Positions 50,009-61,810 of a stretch of DNA of 64,000 nt are shown piece by piece. The position numbers and the translations under genes were made by a program. The DNA is taken from assembly GCF_050947875.1 (NCBI RefSeq), contig NC_134568.1, positions 195,877,853-195,941,852 of the forward strand, read 5' to 3'. This DNA is from Dermacentor variabilis. Its lineage: Eukaryota > Arthropoda > Arachnida > Ixodida > Ixodidae. Under the pieces are notes generated by a model. The model worked only from the letters and a program-made list of their open reading frames with translations. It was not told where the DNA came from and ran no database searches. Each line of letters begins with the position of its first letter. Positions within the stretch are counted from its first letter, which is position 1.

Positions 50009-50765
50009 ATGTCTTTCTCTAATGAGCAGAAGGTAAAAATGACCCTTGCCTTGGGAGCTGCAAATGACAAGAAGAGGAAGGTTGCAAATATATATCAGTC
50101 ATGGAAGTGTGGCGGTAGACCAAACGTGTTGACTATCATCAGAAATGATGAAAATCTGAGACAGACCGGCAGCTTCAAGAAACAGCGGTGTAGAACTCCA
50201 TCTGATTCCTAGCCTACGCACGGATGTTCTAGTATTTATGGCCTTAAACCCTCATGCTAGCGTGCAGGACGTGGCCACCCAGGTACCAATTTCCAAGTCA
50301 TCAGTTGCAGGATTCTAAGCGATAGCCTTTCACCCATATCACCTTAACCAGCACCAATGCTTGGAAGATCAAGACCTGTTGAATCTTCTAGATTTCTTGA
50401 ATTGGGTCCTCACAATAGCTGATGACTCACCGGACTTTTTGAGCAACATCATGTGCAGAGATGAAGTCAATTTTCACAGAAACATCAAGGTAAACTTGCA
50501 TAATGCACACTATTGGAGTGACTACAATGCACACTGGGTAAAGCGCAAACGGCACCAGTACCAGTGGTCGTTCAATGTGGGGTGTGGAATTTACACTGGT
50601 GCTTTAATCTGTCCCATTTTCTTTGATGACACACTGACTGGACGGCATTATGTGGACGAAATCCTTGGAGTGGTGGATGAGTTTCTCAGCAAAGTCCCGC
50701 TGTCACGTATTCCAGTTCTGTGGTATCAGCAAGATGGAGCACCAGCACACAATTTACTTTCTTGA
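50009..50765 (+). pseudogene. Tc1/mariner-superfamily (DDE_3-type) transposase pseudogene
   Basis: Positions 50009-50212 encode MSFSNEQKVKMTLALGAAND, then NIYQSWKCGG and IIRNDENLRQTGSFKKQRCR, a helix-turn-helix followed by the basic linker. After stops and a frameshift, 50361-50765 holds CRDEVNFHRNIKVNLHNAHY, with the first catalytic Asp in R-D-E. It goes on to WSDYNAHWV, WSFNVGCGIYTGALICPIFF and VLWYQQDGAPAH, with the second Asp in QQDGAP. It ends there; the segment with the third acidic residue is absent. A Tigger-like element begins 100 bp downstream at 50862. Confidence 0.75.
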
Positions 50766-50861
50766 ACGTATCGGTTTTGCCTTTTCTTATCACATGGGTC
50801 GCTTTGCGGTCTGTTTATTCCGCTTTTATTTGACACCATAAATGTGTTTTTGCAGCAGGTA

Positions 50862-52050
50862 CCGTATTTACACGATTGTAAGTCGACTCGAATGTAAGTC
50901 GACCCCCCCATATCGCGTGACCGGGAAAAAAAAAAAGAAATGAGCGAGCATACCCGAGGGCGCATTCGATAACGAAAATTTATTAGTAGCCGACATGGTC
51001 ACTGGACTACTCGACTTCACTAGTGCTGCCATCGTCATCGTTGCTGCTGTCCCACAGCGCATCGTGGTCCAGCGAAATTTCAAATTTGGCAAACCACCGC
51101 ACCAGGACATCTTGCAGAACAGCAGTACACGCCAAATGCACCCAACCACACGCAGCCGTCAGAGAGGCTCTTTTGACAGGTCCGGTTGGCGTAATTTCGC
51201 AGTCTTCTGCCGCCAGCCATTTGTTGTACTCACGGCGGAGCAGAACCTTAAAATTAAGGCGAAGGTCCGGGCTTGTTTCATGACCACGTCGCAATTCACT
51301 GGCAGGGACCGATCACGCATTTCAGCGACGTACGCCGCAAGCTTAGCCTACAGCTCCGGAAAGCGTCCAGACTTCGGCACGTGGGAAATTTCTCACTTGC
51401 CGTCACATTTCGCTTCGCTGCAGTCGCCACTCTCGCGCCACCCGTTCAGAAACATCGAAATTGCGGCCGGCTGCGCAGTGATTTGTTTCTTCGGCGCAAA
51501 GGATGGCAGCCCTCTTGAACGCTGCTGTGAGCGAGTGCCGAACGATTAGTGAGCCTGGAGCACTCATGACGACTGGGGAAGCATAGAAGTAGCACGTAGC
51601 CGGCAGTCAAGTGGAACGCGTCAAAAAGTTGGTCAAACCAATACCAATGCCTTTTAACAGAGAAAGAAACCCGCGAGCGGTGTCTGCTCTTCCATGAACT
51701 ACCGATACTCCCCGCAAGCGCCGCTGTTCTGAGAATGCCGCCGCAAATGGGAACAGCGGCGCTTCCATCAACTATCGACCCCCCCCCCCCCCCCCATGAG
51801 TGTTGCATTCAATGTAAAGCTCTCAAAAATGTTGAAAAACCCTTCCGAAAAGCGAACAAACACGTGGGATAGCGAAAAGATAAGGGTAGGGCCATAGAGC
51901 AAACATAAAATTGTAACTACATTGTAGCTCCCGTTGGTATCGCTTTTTTTTTTGGCGGGGCCATGTTTCGGTTTCGATTGTAAGTCGACCCCCCAACTTC
52001 AGACTTTCAAATTTAAAGAAAGGGGTCGACTTACAATCGTGTAAATACGG
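50862..52050 (-). mobile_element. Tigger-like DNA element with 28-bp TIRs
   Basis: TA flanks both ends (50860-50861 and 52051-52052). The termini CCGTATTTACACGATTGTAA are perfect inverted copies running into GTCGAC. The motif TGTAAGTCGACCCCCC also recurs just inside both ends. Size 1189 bp. Inside on the minus strand (51294-51007) lies a transposase C-terminal fragment. The rest has no DDE core. Confidence 0.8.
51007..51294 (-). pseudogene. Tigger-like transposase C-terminal fragment
   Basis: Within the 50862-52050 element a 95-codon frame reads NKWLAAEDCEITPTGPVKRA then SLTAACGWVHLA and ends DHDALWDSSNDDDGSTSEVE. The W....EITPTG.VKR and ISLDHDALWDSS-acidic tail pattern is typical of the C terminus of CENP-B/pogo-like transposases. 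The frame start is not a genuine initiation site. Confidence 0.6.
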
Positions 52051-53050
52051 TATACACTCTCATGAAAACTAAAACCATCACTTTAATTTGGCTTTGGTCC
52101 AAACCAAATTTCTGGCACGAAATATAGCTGTGCGCGCACTCTGTCGATGCGGTGCAAGTAAAGCCGGGAGTTTTAAACATGTTATGTCTATTAGAGTGCT
52201 TTTCACGTTTCATGCGTTGTCTGTGCAGGTGCTACTTGACCATCTCCATCGCTCGTCGCACTTTTGTCTTTATTGGGGGCGACTGGCCTATGTGAACGTC
52301 TTTGTCTTGCTCAGGCCCTCCACGTGCATGCGCGAGCTCCCCGCTGCTTTCCGGCCCCTTCTCTCCCTCTCTTTCTGTACCCTCTTTCCTTTCCCCTAGA
52401 GTAGTGTAGCTAACCAGATGCATTTCTGGTTAACAGCCCTGCCTTCTCTCTTTATTTCCTCGTGCATGGTTAGAGCAGCGCTTCGGCTGCATTATCAAGG
52501 GGCTTTTGTTATCAGTGGGATCAGTCGGCCTTGAGAGATGGATAATAAGGTGACGTGGAGAGGAAGGAATAGCTGCAAAGCTGTGAAACTTGCTATTGGT
52601 GCTCCTTCCGTATTATTATTAAGGTGATGCGCTGTCTCTTTGGGTTTTCACAGGCAATAACAGGCAGTGCAGTTGCTTTCAATCAACTTATTTGAGCACT
52701 CGGCTTTATAATGTGGGTGGGAGCGCAGTCACATGGTATTTTTAATATTTCGTGAGGTTTGTTTGCTAGTCGGAAAAATTGCACCCAATTAGTACGTCGC
52801 TGAAAACACAGCAGTTAGATGTCATTTGGGGGTGTCTGGGGTGACTACAGATGCCTCATTGACACTTTGATAATTAGGACAGTACTTCTCAAATTAGATA
52901 ATTAATTGCAATTGTCCAATTAAATTTCAGGAACGAAATAATTATTGGCGGCTACTCCACTGTACTGGAAACAATATGCACTAGGTTTTCTTCGAGTAAC
53001 GCAACTGCTCTTTTTTTTAAGCCTTGGTGCATGATAGTTGGGGCGCCCTG

Positions 53051-53640
53051 TATAATGCACTCAGTAACCGAAATAAGGCCATGCCGGATTCACTCGAAAT
53101 CAGAATCAACAGCAGTTATGCGCAGGAGCGCTTATACTCAGACTCACAGAAAGAAAAAAAGGTACATAGAGAGGCTGCAGTTTTGCCTGAAAGGCGAAGC
53201 AGTATTAGTAATAGCAAAGTATACGACAATTGCACGAAGGAAGATTACACCGTCAAGAGACGCCAGATTCTTGGTGGTGGGAGGGACTCGGGCTGTGGAA
53301 TTGAATTGTCTCCTACTATGAGGTCTTTTAAATTCTCATATAAGGCCATCACTTCAGTCAACAATTCTTCAAGGTCACACGAAATTTCTTAAAGTGCAAA
53401 AAATAAAATATATTTAGAATATAAAATATGGCCGTGACAATGAGCGAAAAATGATGCAGTCGAAAAAAATGAATGCAGGCCTTTTTTTGCCCCCAAGGGC
53501 TCTAATTACCATAGAAACATCCGAAACACCTCTGAGGGCCCGCCAGTACTCCATTAGGTGTTTCTGTGCTCATAATGTGACGGGAGAGGGTAGGGGCACG
53601 CTTGTATAATTAAGGAATACAAACTGGGTTCCGTGACAGT
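53051..53640. other. No identified feature
   Basis: Two overlapping plus-strand frames (53024-53392, 53031-53321) have no recognisable domain; the sequence is otherwise unremarkable. Confidence 0.4.
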
Positions 53641-53641
53641 C

Positions 53642-54203
53642 AACCCTTGCTACTTTTGGTATGCTTCACGCAACACATCGCATATTTTTCACCGCCTAAC
53701 ACCGCTCGCTGTATTGCAACGAAGCTGACTTTTGCGACCCGTCATTATGCAACGCTTGACCCATGCCGTGCTTTCCACGCTTCAAAACCATCGACAAAGA
53801 TGACAAAGGCGGTGTCGGTGCCATTGCTTACTGCAGTGAATTCTTGCAATGAAAAACACAGCAGTAAACAACGGGAAGCTTGGTGGTAGTGAACGTCGAA
53901 GCAGCTAGGCCTAGCATATGTGCAGTGGTGGCTACGGCTACCAATGGGGTGTCGTGTAAGAGCATTAGTTCGAGGCTGTGAGGTAATCAAAATGGTATCA
54001 GTGGTGGATTCAATTAATGATGTTTCAAACATACAGCGATGGCAAAAAGACTGATAAATCGGACGGTGAAGGGTTTCAATGTCCAAAATTTCAGGTGTTC
54101 TTATACGTTAGCCCTATGGGTCAGTGCGGTGCCTTGAAGGCATCTAAATTATTGGGCATGTCTGAAAAATTTCGAGTCCGAAAAATTGGTCGTTGACTGT
54201 CCA
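53642..54203. mobile_element. Pogo/Tigger-like MITE related to 20902-21640
   Basis: It starts CAGTCAACCCTTGCTAC after GTGA and ends GAAAAATTGGTCGTTGACTG. The interior is the reverse complement of the 20902-21640 copy (CAGCTAGGCCTAG, GTGCTTTCCACGCTTC, CTGACCCATAGGGCTA on the opposite strand). No transposase frame was found. Confidence 0.6.
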
Positions 54204-55044
54204 CACGAATTCACAGGAAGTGTGCGTGTCGCACAGCCATGGCTTTGAATACTCTGAAATCGGCCTGAGAGAATGCGAGTTGTTTTCCCGATAACCTGAC
54301 AAATGACGAGCTGACGCGTCTTGTGCCCAGCCTGTCAATCATTTCACTCTTAGTTACTTCTTACAAGCGTCTCTTTATTCTTGCAAATAACCGTATCTAC
54401 CTGATTTTCATGGATTTATAGTGAGAATATATAAGTGCACTTGAATGTAACATGCTGCTGATCTATGAAAAAAATAATATAGCATGCCCCTATGTTTGCG
54501 ACAAGAAAGGAAGCATGCAGAATTAAATTTCACAGAACATAATGAAAGCGGTGTGTTATAGTTGCCATTTGTGCTTCATTGGCCACAAACAGGAAGCACA
54601 CGTAGGGCGGTATTAACGAGCGATGATGTTTGGAGATACTACTACAGTAAAACCTTGTTAATTTGGATTTCATTAGCCCTAAGAAAATCTAAGAATTTAA
54701 CAGAATGTCAAACTATCAAGGGTGTCAAGAAAAGAAATAAATGCTTACTACGTCACACTTCTACTGAATTAATTACAAATTGTATCTCTTTTGCGCAAAA
54801 GCAGTGTAGAAGCTGCAATTCTCGTCATTCGTGACTGATTAGCACTCGCAGTAGAGAAGGCATCATGACTTCCTTCACAGCACAGCCATGACACGCATCT
54901 TCATCTGAGACACTCTTTTCACTACCATGCGCACACCTCAGTTATTTATTTATTTATTATTTTTTTTTTTTTTGCCAGCGAACTGGTTGCCAACAGATCC
55001 TCTGTCCATTGCAATGTAGAATGTGCGTCATCCTCGACAGCTTT
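54204..55044. other. Sequence with a single Tigger-like end
   Basis: At 54647-54672 TACAGTAAAACCTTGTTAAT followed by TTGGAT resembles the Tigger-like terminus at 37900. No partner end was found downstream. A T-rich run lies at 54951-54974. Nothing else was identified. Confidence 0.4.
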
Positions 55045-55510
55045 TCACAGAGTCAAAAGGAAACTGCTCTTTGCCGCAGCCGCTGCAGATGAAACCGTGG
55101 CTGCTATTGAAGAGATCATGGACAGCAACCTTGCGGTTCTGGAGGCACGTGGCTGACACATGCACAGAATCAAAAGGAAACTACCATTTACTGCAGCAAC
55201 TGCAGATGAAGGCGTGGTCACTATCGATGCAATCATAAATGGCGACTATGCAGTTTTGAAGGCACGCAGGCGACATGCGCACCGAGTCAAAACAAAACTA
55301 CTGTTTGCTGCAACTGCTGTGGAAGAAACGCGGACGCTATCGGTGCGATCATGGACGGTGGCCTTGCAGTTCTGAAGGCACAGGGCAGACACGTGCACTG
55401 AGTCTAAATGAAGCGGTATAGTGTTTGCCACAACCGCTGTGGATGATAGCTGTGGCTATTGACGCGATCATAGATGGTGACTGCACGGTTATGAAGGCAC
55501 ACAGCCAATG
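55045..55510 (+). repeat. Four 117-bp tandem repeats in a coding-like frame
   Basis: Units start near 55045, 55162, 55279 and 55395, with a period of 117, 117 and 116 bp (39 codons). Unit 1 encodes HRVKRKLLFAAAAADETVAA then IEEIMDSNLAVLEARG. Unit 2 encodes HRIKRKLPFTAATADEGVVT then IDAIINGDYAVLKARRRHA. Unit 3 begins HRVKTKLLFAATAV before a frameshift. One TGA separates units 1 and 2. The amino-acid pattern is kept better than chance substitution would suggest, so it may be a remnant of a repeat-containing protein. I know of no matching family. Confidence 0.6.
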
Positions 55511-56089
55511 CGGTGTTATGTGCGGCGATAAGTGCAATAATGGCTTTACAGGTGCAAATTTGACGCTTTCTCCACTTGCCTTGTCTAGCCTCCGCAAGTG
55601 AAATTCCTTCCCTGCGTTCTCCCATATCGGAGCTCATGGATTGCATGATGGATATGTCACGGGCCCCACCTTCATTTTTTTTTTCGCTTTTTTGCGGTGC
55701 AGCGCACTTCCACTGATGAGGTCGCACGCACGCTGTTGTGATTGTCTTGTTTTGTGCAGCGCACGATTTTGCATGCTGTGCATGAGGACACCTGGCTATC
55801 GGTATGAGTCAGTGCTGCACGAATACTGAGGCAGACACAAGCGGATCGCAGAGCATGATCACATGCTAAAACGAGGTAGAAAATAACAGTTTCGGTGTTT
55901 GCGCAGTCAACTGCACGACGTGGGAACAAGCAGACGAAACGGAAGTACATCTCTCTTGCTGTCTATTCAAGCAACATATTACACAAATAACAGATGTTGC
56001 CTTGAATAATTCTCGAAGTCACATGTCGCCACAAGCAACGTCACAGCACACACACTTGTATGTCACCCTCCGGCTTGGAGCGCAGCGGC
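55511..56089. other. No identified feature
   Basis: Only short frames on both strands; the right edge abuts the 3' tail of the I-clade LINE. Confidence 0.4.
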
Positions 56090-56250
56090 TGCGAGAGAGA
56101 GAGAGAAAAAACTTTTATTTTTACGCCAGCGTCCGGCGCTCAACCCTGGTCGGTCAGCTACCAGTCCTTACCCAACACGTCTCTGACGTGCTGGATAAGC
56201 ACCGGCAGGAGAATGTTAGTTGCATGGGGTGGTGGAGTGAGCCAGTCCGT

Positions 56251-59200
56251 CTATGACCGTGGCTTGATGTTAGTGGGAATGTTAGAGAGGGATGACTGCA
56301 GTTTGGGTTGAGTGTGAGGGCAATGCCATAGACAATGCTCTAGGGACGGATATTCTGTGCAGTTCGGGCATTTCGGTGGCCCAGGTAGGCCTTGAATATA
56401 GTGACGGAAAAGAGGAGTCACTATCGAGTTTGTTTGAAGTCTTCGGAGAATAGCGCTGTCTTCTCGCGAGAGGTTAGAAGGGGGAGTAATAAAGGCGACG
56501 GCATTGGCGCGAAGTTGCTTTAAAAGTGATGTGCGCTCCTTGTGCAAAGTCTTTCTGTGTTCCCTTGGGTTAAATTCGGATGGCCATAGGCACGGGGGAC
56601 CCGGAAAACTAACTACGCAGGTGAGCTCATGAGCTCGAGAGTTCCCCCCCATGCCTTGGTGCCCAGGTATCCACTGCAAGGTAACATAGAGCGAAGGGTG
56701 TGCATCCAAGTGACATTGAAGTAGGCTGTGTATATGCTCAGGTAGCAAGTTGTCGCGAAACATGCGGCATGCATCTTGGCTATCGGTGCGAATTAAGATG
56801 CGTTGGGTAGGATGATGAGGCCGGGTGACTGCTTCGAGAATAGCAAGAGCCTCTGCGTCGGATGGGTCGGGGACTCCTATGTGTGCGTTTACATGCTCGT
56901 AGTCAGGGCCGACTACTGCAGTTAGACATCTACCCTCCGAGTGACTAGCGTCCGTATAATAATACGTAGTGTCTGGTAGTGGGTTTTTCCTATTTATTCG
57001 TTTGACTAACTGGGAGCGGCGAGCTTCGTGTTTGTGCGGCTGCATATGTTGTGGTATGGGTAGGACCGTGAATCTTGGTAGTGAGTCCCATGGTGGTGAA
57101 TATAACGGTGGAAAAGGCGGTAGGGCACCTGTCTGGTATCCTTGATGTTCGAGCAGTTTGCGCACTTGTGGGGATGTTTGAAGCCTTTGAATTTGCGCTT
57201 GTCTGCAAATTGTAATGCGTTCATCAAGTGTGTTGAAAAGCCCAGTGGCGGCCACAAGGTCGTTTGCGGCGAATCGGGGTACTCCTAAAGCTAATCTCGT
57301 ATATTTGCGGAGCGCCGTTTCTAATTTGGAGTGCTGGGTCTTAGTGAGAGATTGATATGGAAGTTGGTAGAGCACACGGGAGTAGACAAGCGCTTCAATA
57401 ATCCTTCGAAGTTCTTGCTCCTTTAGTCCTCTGTGTTTACGTGTTACTCTAGATAACATGTGGTATATCTGGTTTAGTTGTCGGATCGTTTTTTCCAACC
57501 ATACTTCAGCTCTACCGTCATCCTGAAGGATGAAGCCCAGTATTTTGATGTTAGATCGGCGCGGTATTTCAGTGTGTTCGATATGGAGACTGATGCTTTG
57601 GCGCTGCTCTTCCGCGCGGCGGCCTATTTGATTAGTTACTACTATGTACTCAGATTTTGTTGGAGAACACTTAAGCCCAATACCATTAACGTATTCGTGA
57701 ATGGTATCTAAGCCTGACTGGATGGTGTGCTCCTGTTCACCTAGGGACCCCTTGCAACACCATATAGTAATATCGTCTGCATAAATATTGTGTTCGAGTA
57801 GTGCGATGGAAGAGAGCCGGGCAGGCAGATCGAGAAAAGCAATATTGAAGAGAGTGGGTGATAGGATTGAGCCTTGAGGGACTCCTGTACTCAGAGGGTA
57901 TGGCGCTGACAGCTCTCCATTGATTTGAATTTGTATAGAGCGACCGGTAAGAAAATCTTTAATATAATTGTAGAGGCGGGCGCCGGTTCGTAAGGTCAAG
58001 AGGTTCTTAAGGATAGCGGAGTGTTTCACGTGGTTGAACGCCTTGTGTATATCTACACCTGCGATTACTCTGGTTTGTACGAGACTGTGATTTTGATACA
58101 CATCTTCCGAGATACGAAGCATGGTATCCTGAGTGCTAACATGTGATCTAAAGCCTGTCATTGTGTAAGGAAAAGCATTGCTGTTTTCTAAGTGCCAGTT
58201 GAGACGGTTAAGGGCCATGCGTTCCATCAGTTTGCTTACACACGACGTTAAAGATATAGGACGTAGGTTTGTGATACAGTTGGCCGGTTTGCCGGGTTTC
58301 GGGATTGGTATTATTATTGCCGTTTTCCATTCCTCTGGAAGGATTCCGGATTCCCAAATATTGTTGATGTATTTTAAAAGCTGTTCTAACTGAGAAGAGG
58401 GTAAGTTACGAAGTGTACTATAAGTAATCCCATCTTTGCCAGGCGTTGTGTTTCGTTTCAGCGAAGAGAGAGCCGTATGTAGCTCAGCTAAAGTAAACAG
58501 GCTGTTTATGCCTGTTGTACTCTCTTCGAGTGACTCAGTTGGGTAATCCGGAAGTTGTTCTGCATTTTGGTCCAAGGGATAGAACGTCTGACGAATTTCA
58601 TCAGTTATTTCTTCGCGTGTCTGGCCAGAGCTCATCATTATCTTCTCCATGGTGTGTCGTGGTTTTCCTTGGCCCAAAAGTGATCTTAAGATATTCCACA
58701 CTCTCGCAGTATGTAGGCGGCCGTTGAGCTTGTCACATGTTTCTAACCAGTTCTCAGTGCAAAGTTATTGCGCGTATTCTTGTGCTTCTACTGTTATTTG
58801 CTCAATAAGTTTGCGAAGGCTATGATTCTGTTTATGTTTCTTCCAGTTCTGTACTATCCTGTGTCTTTTATCCCATAAGTTAAGCAGATGAGAGTCTATG
58901 TGTGGGTTTTCAGCAGTACGCGCAATCATTTTGGTGTACTTTTTCCTCGTCTCGCTAATATTCTTCACCCATGAATGTAGGCCCGGCTGTTCGTCGGCCC
59001 TGTCTAGGTCTGATCGGAATCGGTGCCAGTCAGTAAGTTGTGTACTAGAAGCTGCGTTAGCAAGGCGAGCCTTAGAGCGAGGAATGCTTAGAGTAACTTC
59101 AATGATGTAATGGTCACTTCCAAGACTTTCGTGAAGATTCGCCCAAGTTACATTCCCGATTCCGCGGTACCAGCTTAAGTCCGGGTTAGAGTCACGTTCG

Positions 59201-59847
59201 ACACTGTTTCCTTGGCGCGTGGGCTCAGTTGTGTCATTAAGAAACGTATACTTGTTATCTTGCATTTTTCTTTCGAGGCGCTGCCCTGCTTTAGTTGTGC
59301 GCTGGTAGCCCCATGATATGTTATGTGTATTGAAATCCCCAGTTATAATGATGTCTTTGTCCTTATGTAGCTTTGTGTACGTGTCCAACCATTTCAGAGA
59401 AGGACAGTCGAGCCTTGGGACCCAGTATGCATTGATAATTAGAACGTCACGGCTGCCGAAGCGGCATTGGACAGTAACGTGCTCCTGAGTCGAATTGTTT
59501 ATGGAATCAGTATCGATTTGTATAGCTGGAATATGTTTGGCCACGTATGTTACAGTGGTAATGGGAACGGTCACACCCTGTGGAGCTCTTTTGTCTCGTT
59601 TAGTAATACTTCCTTGGGTAAAGTGTTCATATCCCGATAATGATATAAGTCCGCTAGCTTCTTGAATTAAAATGATATCTGGTTTCTGCGCTTCTCGGCA
59701 GATGAATTGTTGTAAGAGAGCCTTCTTCCTTCGAAGGCTCCTGCAATTCCATTGCCATATTACTAAAGGTCGATTAGGGCCTGCCATATTACAGATTTGC
59801 CGAGCCGGAGGGCTCATCGACCTTGGACTGCGTGGATGTCTGTGCAC
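56251..59847 (-). CDS. LINE ORF2: APE endonuclease, reverse transcriptase, RNase H (one in-frame stop)
   Basis: The endonuclease (59847-58765) shows IWQWNCRSLRRKK, ILIQEASG, IINAYWVP, IITGDFNTHNISWG and a final SDHYIIEV, the AP-endonuclease catalytic set. One TAA (58763-58765) follows EAQEYAQ, and the same frame continues to 56251. The RT has TPGKDGITYSTLRNLPSSQL, LRPISLTSCVSKLMERM, GVPQGSILSPTLFNI and the catalytic NIYADDITIW. RNase H has YYTDASHSEG, DAEALAILEAV, RTDSQDA and WIPGHQGMGGNSRAHEL. A C-terminal CPNCTEYPSLEHCLWHC knuckle follows. About 1198 codons in all. The stop means this copy would need readthrough or is inactive. Confidence 0.9.
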
Positions 59848-61375
59848 GCGCGAATATTTGCGCGTTCGCTACTAGCTGTTGAACGACGACATCAGTGCGT
59901 GCAATTTCTTGTTTTAGATATTGCATTTCAGCCTGTATCGTGCGAATCACTGCAACCTCATTCGCGAGGCTGTCTACTTTAGCCGTTAAAACCTGCACCG
60001 CTCGTTCAAGGCGCTGCATGCTTGTTTGGTCCGGCATGTGCGATGGTGTTGTAGATGGTGTCATAGGGCGCTGAAGAGCTTGAGAGTACGAGTAATGAAG
60101 GACTGGAGTCCGTAAAATAGAACGGGTTGACTGTGAAGTGTTAGGTGAGGATTGTGAGGAATTAGTAGGTAGGTTTGGACGGACTGGCTCACCGTTATCA
60201 GAGGCTGGCTGACTCTTGTCATTTCTGGGACGTTTCGGCTCCGGAGTGGTAGATCGCTTGGCGGCCTTAGACGGCGGGCTTCCATTTGGAGATTTTTCTG
60301 TGATTGTTTGGTTGGCACTGCGACTTCGGCTGTGGTTGCGGCCGCGACTGCGACTGCGGTTGCGGCTGCGGCTGCGACTGCGACTCCGGCTGCGACTGCG
60401 ACTCCGGCTGCGACTCGTCTGGCGAAGGACGGAAAACCGGTTGGAAGTAGCGATGGAGGTGTCTGGGGTCTTGTCACTTATAGTGACTCTTGTGTCCTGT
60501 TGACGGGGACGGTGTGTCCCCTGTGGCAATTCAGGGAAATCTGATGTATACTGGAAGGACTTCGTGTTGCGTATCCGTCGGTGACGGTGCTTGGACGCCC
60601 GCGAACGCGCCGCGCGGTCCGCTTCTTTTCTTGCTGGGCAGTCTTTCGAAGTCGCCGAATGTTCACCGCCGCAATTATGGCAGTAGGGGAAGCACTCATG
60701 GGAGGGTATGCTTTGCGCACTGGGAAATCTTCTACTGCATTGATGGCACATGCAATACATCGAACGATTTGGGCATACGTCAGTGGCGTGACCGAGCGTG
60801 AAGCAGTGCGAGCACAGCGAACTTCTGTGTCGAAATGGGTAGAGGCGCTGGACAACGCGATTAATAAGGGCAAATCTGGGTAAACGTGGGCCTTCCACCG
60901 TCACCATCACGTTGTTGGACGTGCCTATTCGGCGGATAGTCAGGAGTTTCGCTTGTTCTACTTCCACAATACTCTGCAGCTCTCAGTCGGAGACCGAGGT
61001 GGGTATTCCATGTATGACGCCGCGTGCGTTCATAGGATCAGCGGCCACGTAGGTGTTTGTCTCGTAAGCTGCATCGTTGATAGTGATGCTCTTTAGTTCC
61101 GCGAGCTTGTCGGCAGCAGATCGACGATAGGTGTCAACGGCCACCAGGTTTTGTGTGGTGCGGATTTTGAAGTATGTGTTGCTGCGTTCCACTGTGTTGA
61201 GTCCTGCCGCCGAGCGAATAGCGTTGCTGAGGGTACCGACGTCGATTGCAGCAAGGTTCAGGCATGCTGTGAATTTAACAATCACAGTGGTGGCGTGTTG
61301 CTGGCGCGGCGTTGTCCCTACGGTGCGCCAGTGGCCGAGTGTCGAAGCGGACGCCGCTGCTTGCTTGATTTCCAT
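59789..61375 (-). CDS. LINE ORF1: nucleic-acid-binding protein with RS repeats (one in-frame stop)
   Basis: The start ATG is at 61375 (MEIKQAAASAS). The frame runs through NARGVIHGIPTSVSD, meets a TGA (60983-60985) and continues in the same frame with ELQSIVEVEQAKLLTIRRIG. Three Cys/His clusters follow: CSHCFTLGHATDVC, CMCHQCSRRFPSAQSIPSHE and CHNCGGEHSATSKDC. These are the tandem zinc knuckles usual in I-type ORF1. Next is an uninterrupted (RS)n stretch of more than 20 residues (60425-60310), a Ser/Pro-rich linker and a C-terminal helix with leucines spaced for a coiled coil (LERAVQVLTAKVDSLANEVA). About 528 codons. It binds element RNA in related systems. Confidence 0.85.
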
Positions 61376-61810
61376 GCTTCAGAAGCCCACGAACGCGCGT
61401 GGCGTCGGTGGTGTCGAGGTGGCGTCCAGCCAAGGACTAGGCTTAGTGGCCGGCGGCCGGCTAAGCCGGCCAAGTTCTTCCATTAATTGCGGAGAAACGA
61501 TGAAAAGTTCGTCTCACCGGGAGGTGGGTACCTTGAGACGTCTTCCTAGCACAAGTTTGGAGTCCTATCGAAGAAGGTTCCGTTGATAGGGTGAAAACTT
61601 CGAGGAGCAGATGTGGATCCGTGCTGACTCGGCGAGCGCGTCTCGGCGTTCCGCGGCTGCGAGGAGAAGGGCAAATAGCATTCGGTTTGAAATTTCAGAT
61701 CTTGTCAAGGCACGTAGCGATGTAATACTTTGCAGACACTATTGTTATCGCGTATTGTATGCTCTGCGCTTGTCAGCTAAAGATGGCCAGACCTGGTGAG
61801 GGGCCCTTTA

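Larger units (their letters stand above)
47796..53050. mobile_element. Long-inverted-repeat element (or facing pair of MITEs) with nested insertions
   Basis: The left end is CAGGGTGCC followed by AACTATCATGCACCAAG. The right end, read on the other strand, is CAGGGCGCCCC then AACTATCATGCACCAAGG. Similarity continues inward for about 320 bp on each side, for example CATATTGTTTCCAGTACAGT, TACTAATTTTTTCCGACT or its counterpart, and CATGACTGCGCTC versus CATGTGACTGCGCTC. Between the arms lie unique sequence, a SINE, a Tc1/mariner-like pseudogene and a Tigger-like element. It could be one fold-back element or two inverted copies of a shorter MITE. Confidence 0.6.
56090..61810 (-). mobile_element. 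Nearly full-length I-clade LINE (non-LTR retrotransposon)
   Basis: On the minus strand the order is 5' UTR (from about 61810, GGGCCCCTCACCAGGTCTGG), ORF1 (61375-59789), ORF2 (59847-56251) and a short 3' UTR ending AAAAGTTTTTTCTCTCTCTC at about 56090. ORF1 and ORF2 overlap by about 59 bases in different frames. ORF1 has one stop, ORF2 one stop and no frameshift, so this is a relatively young copy. An RNase H domain in ORF2 separates it from Jockey and CR1. The 5' limit is inferred from loss of recognisable sequence, and no target duplication was confirmed. Confidence 0.85.
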
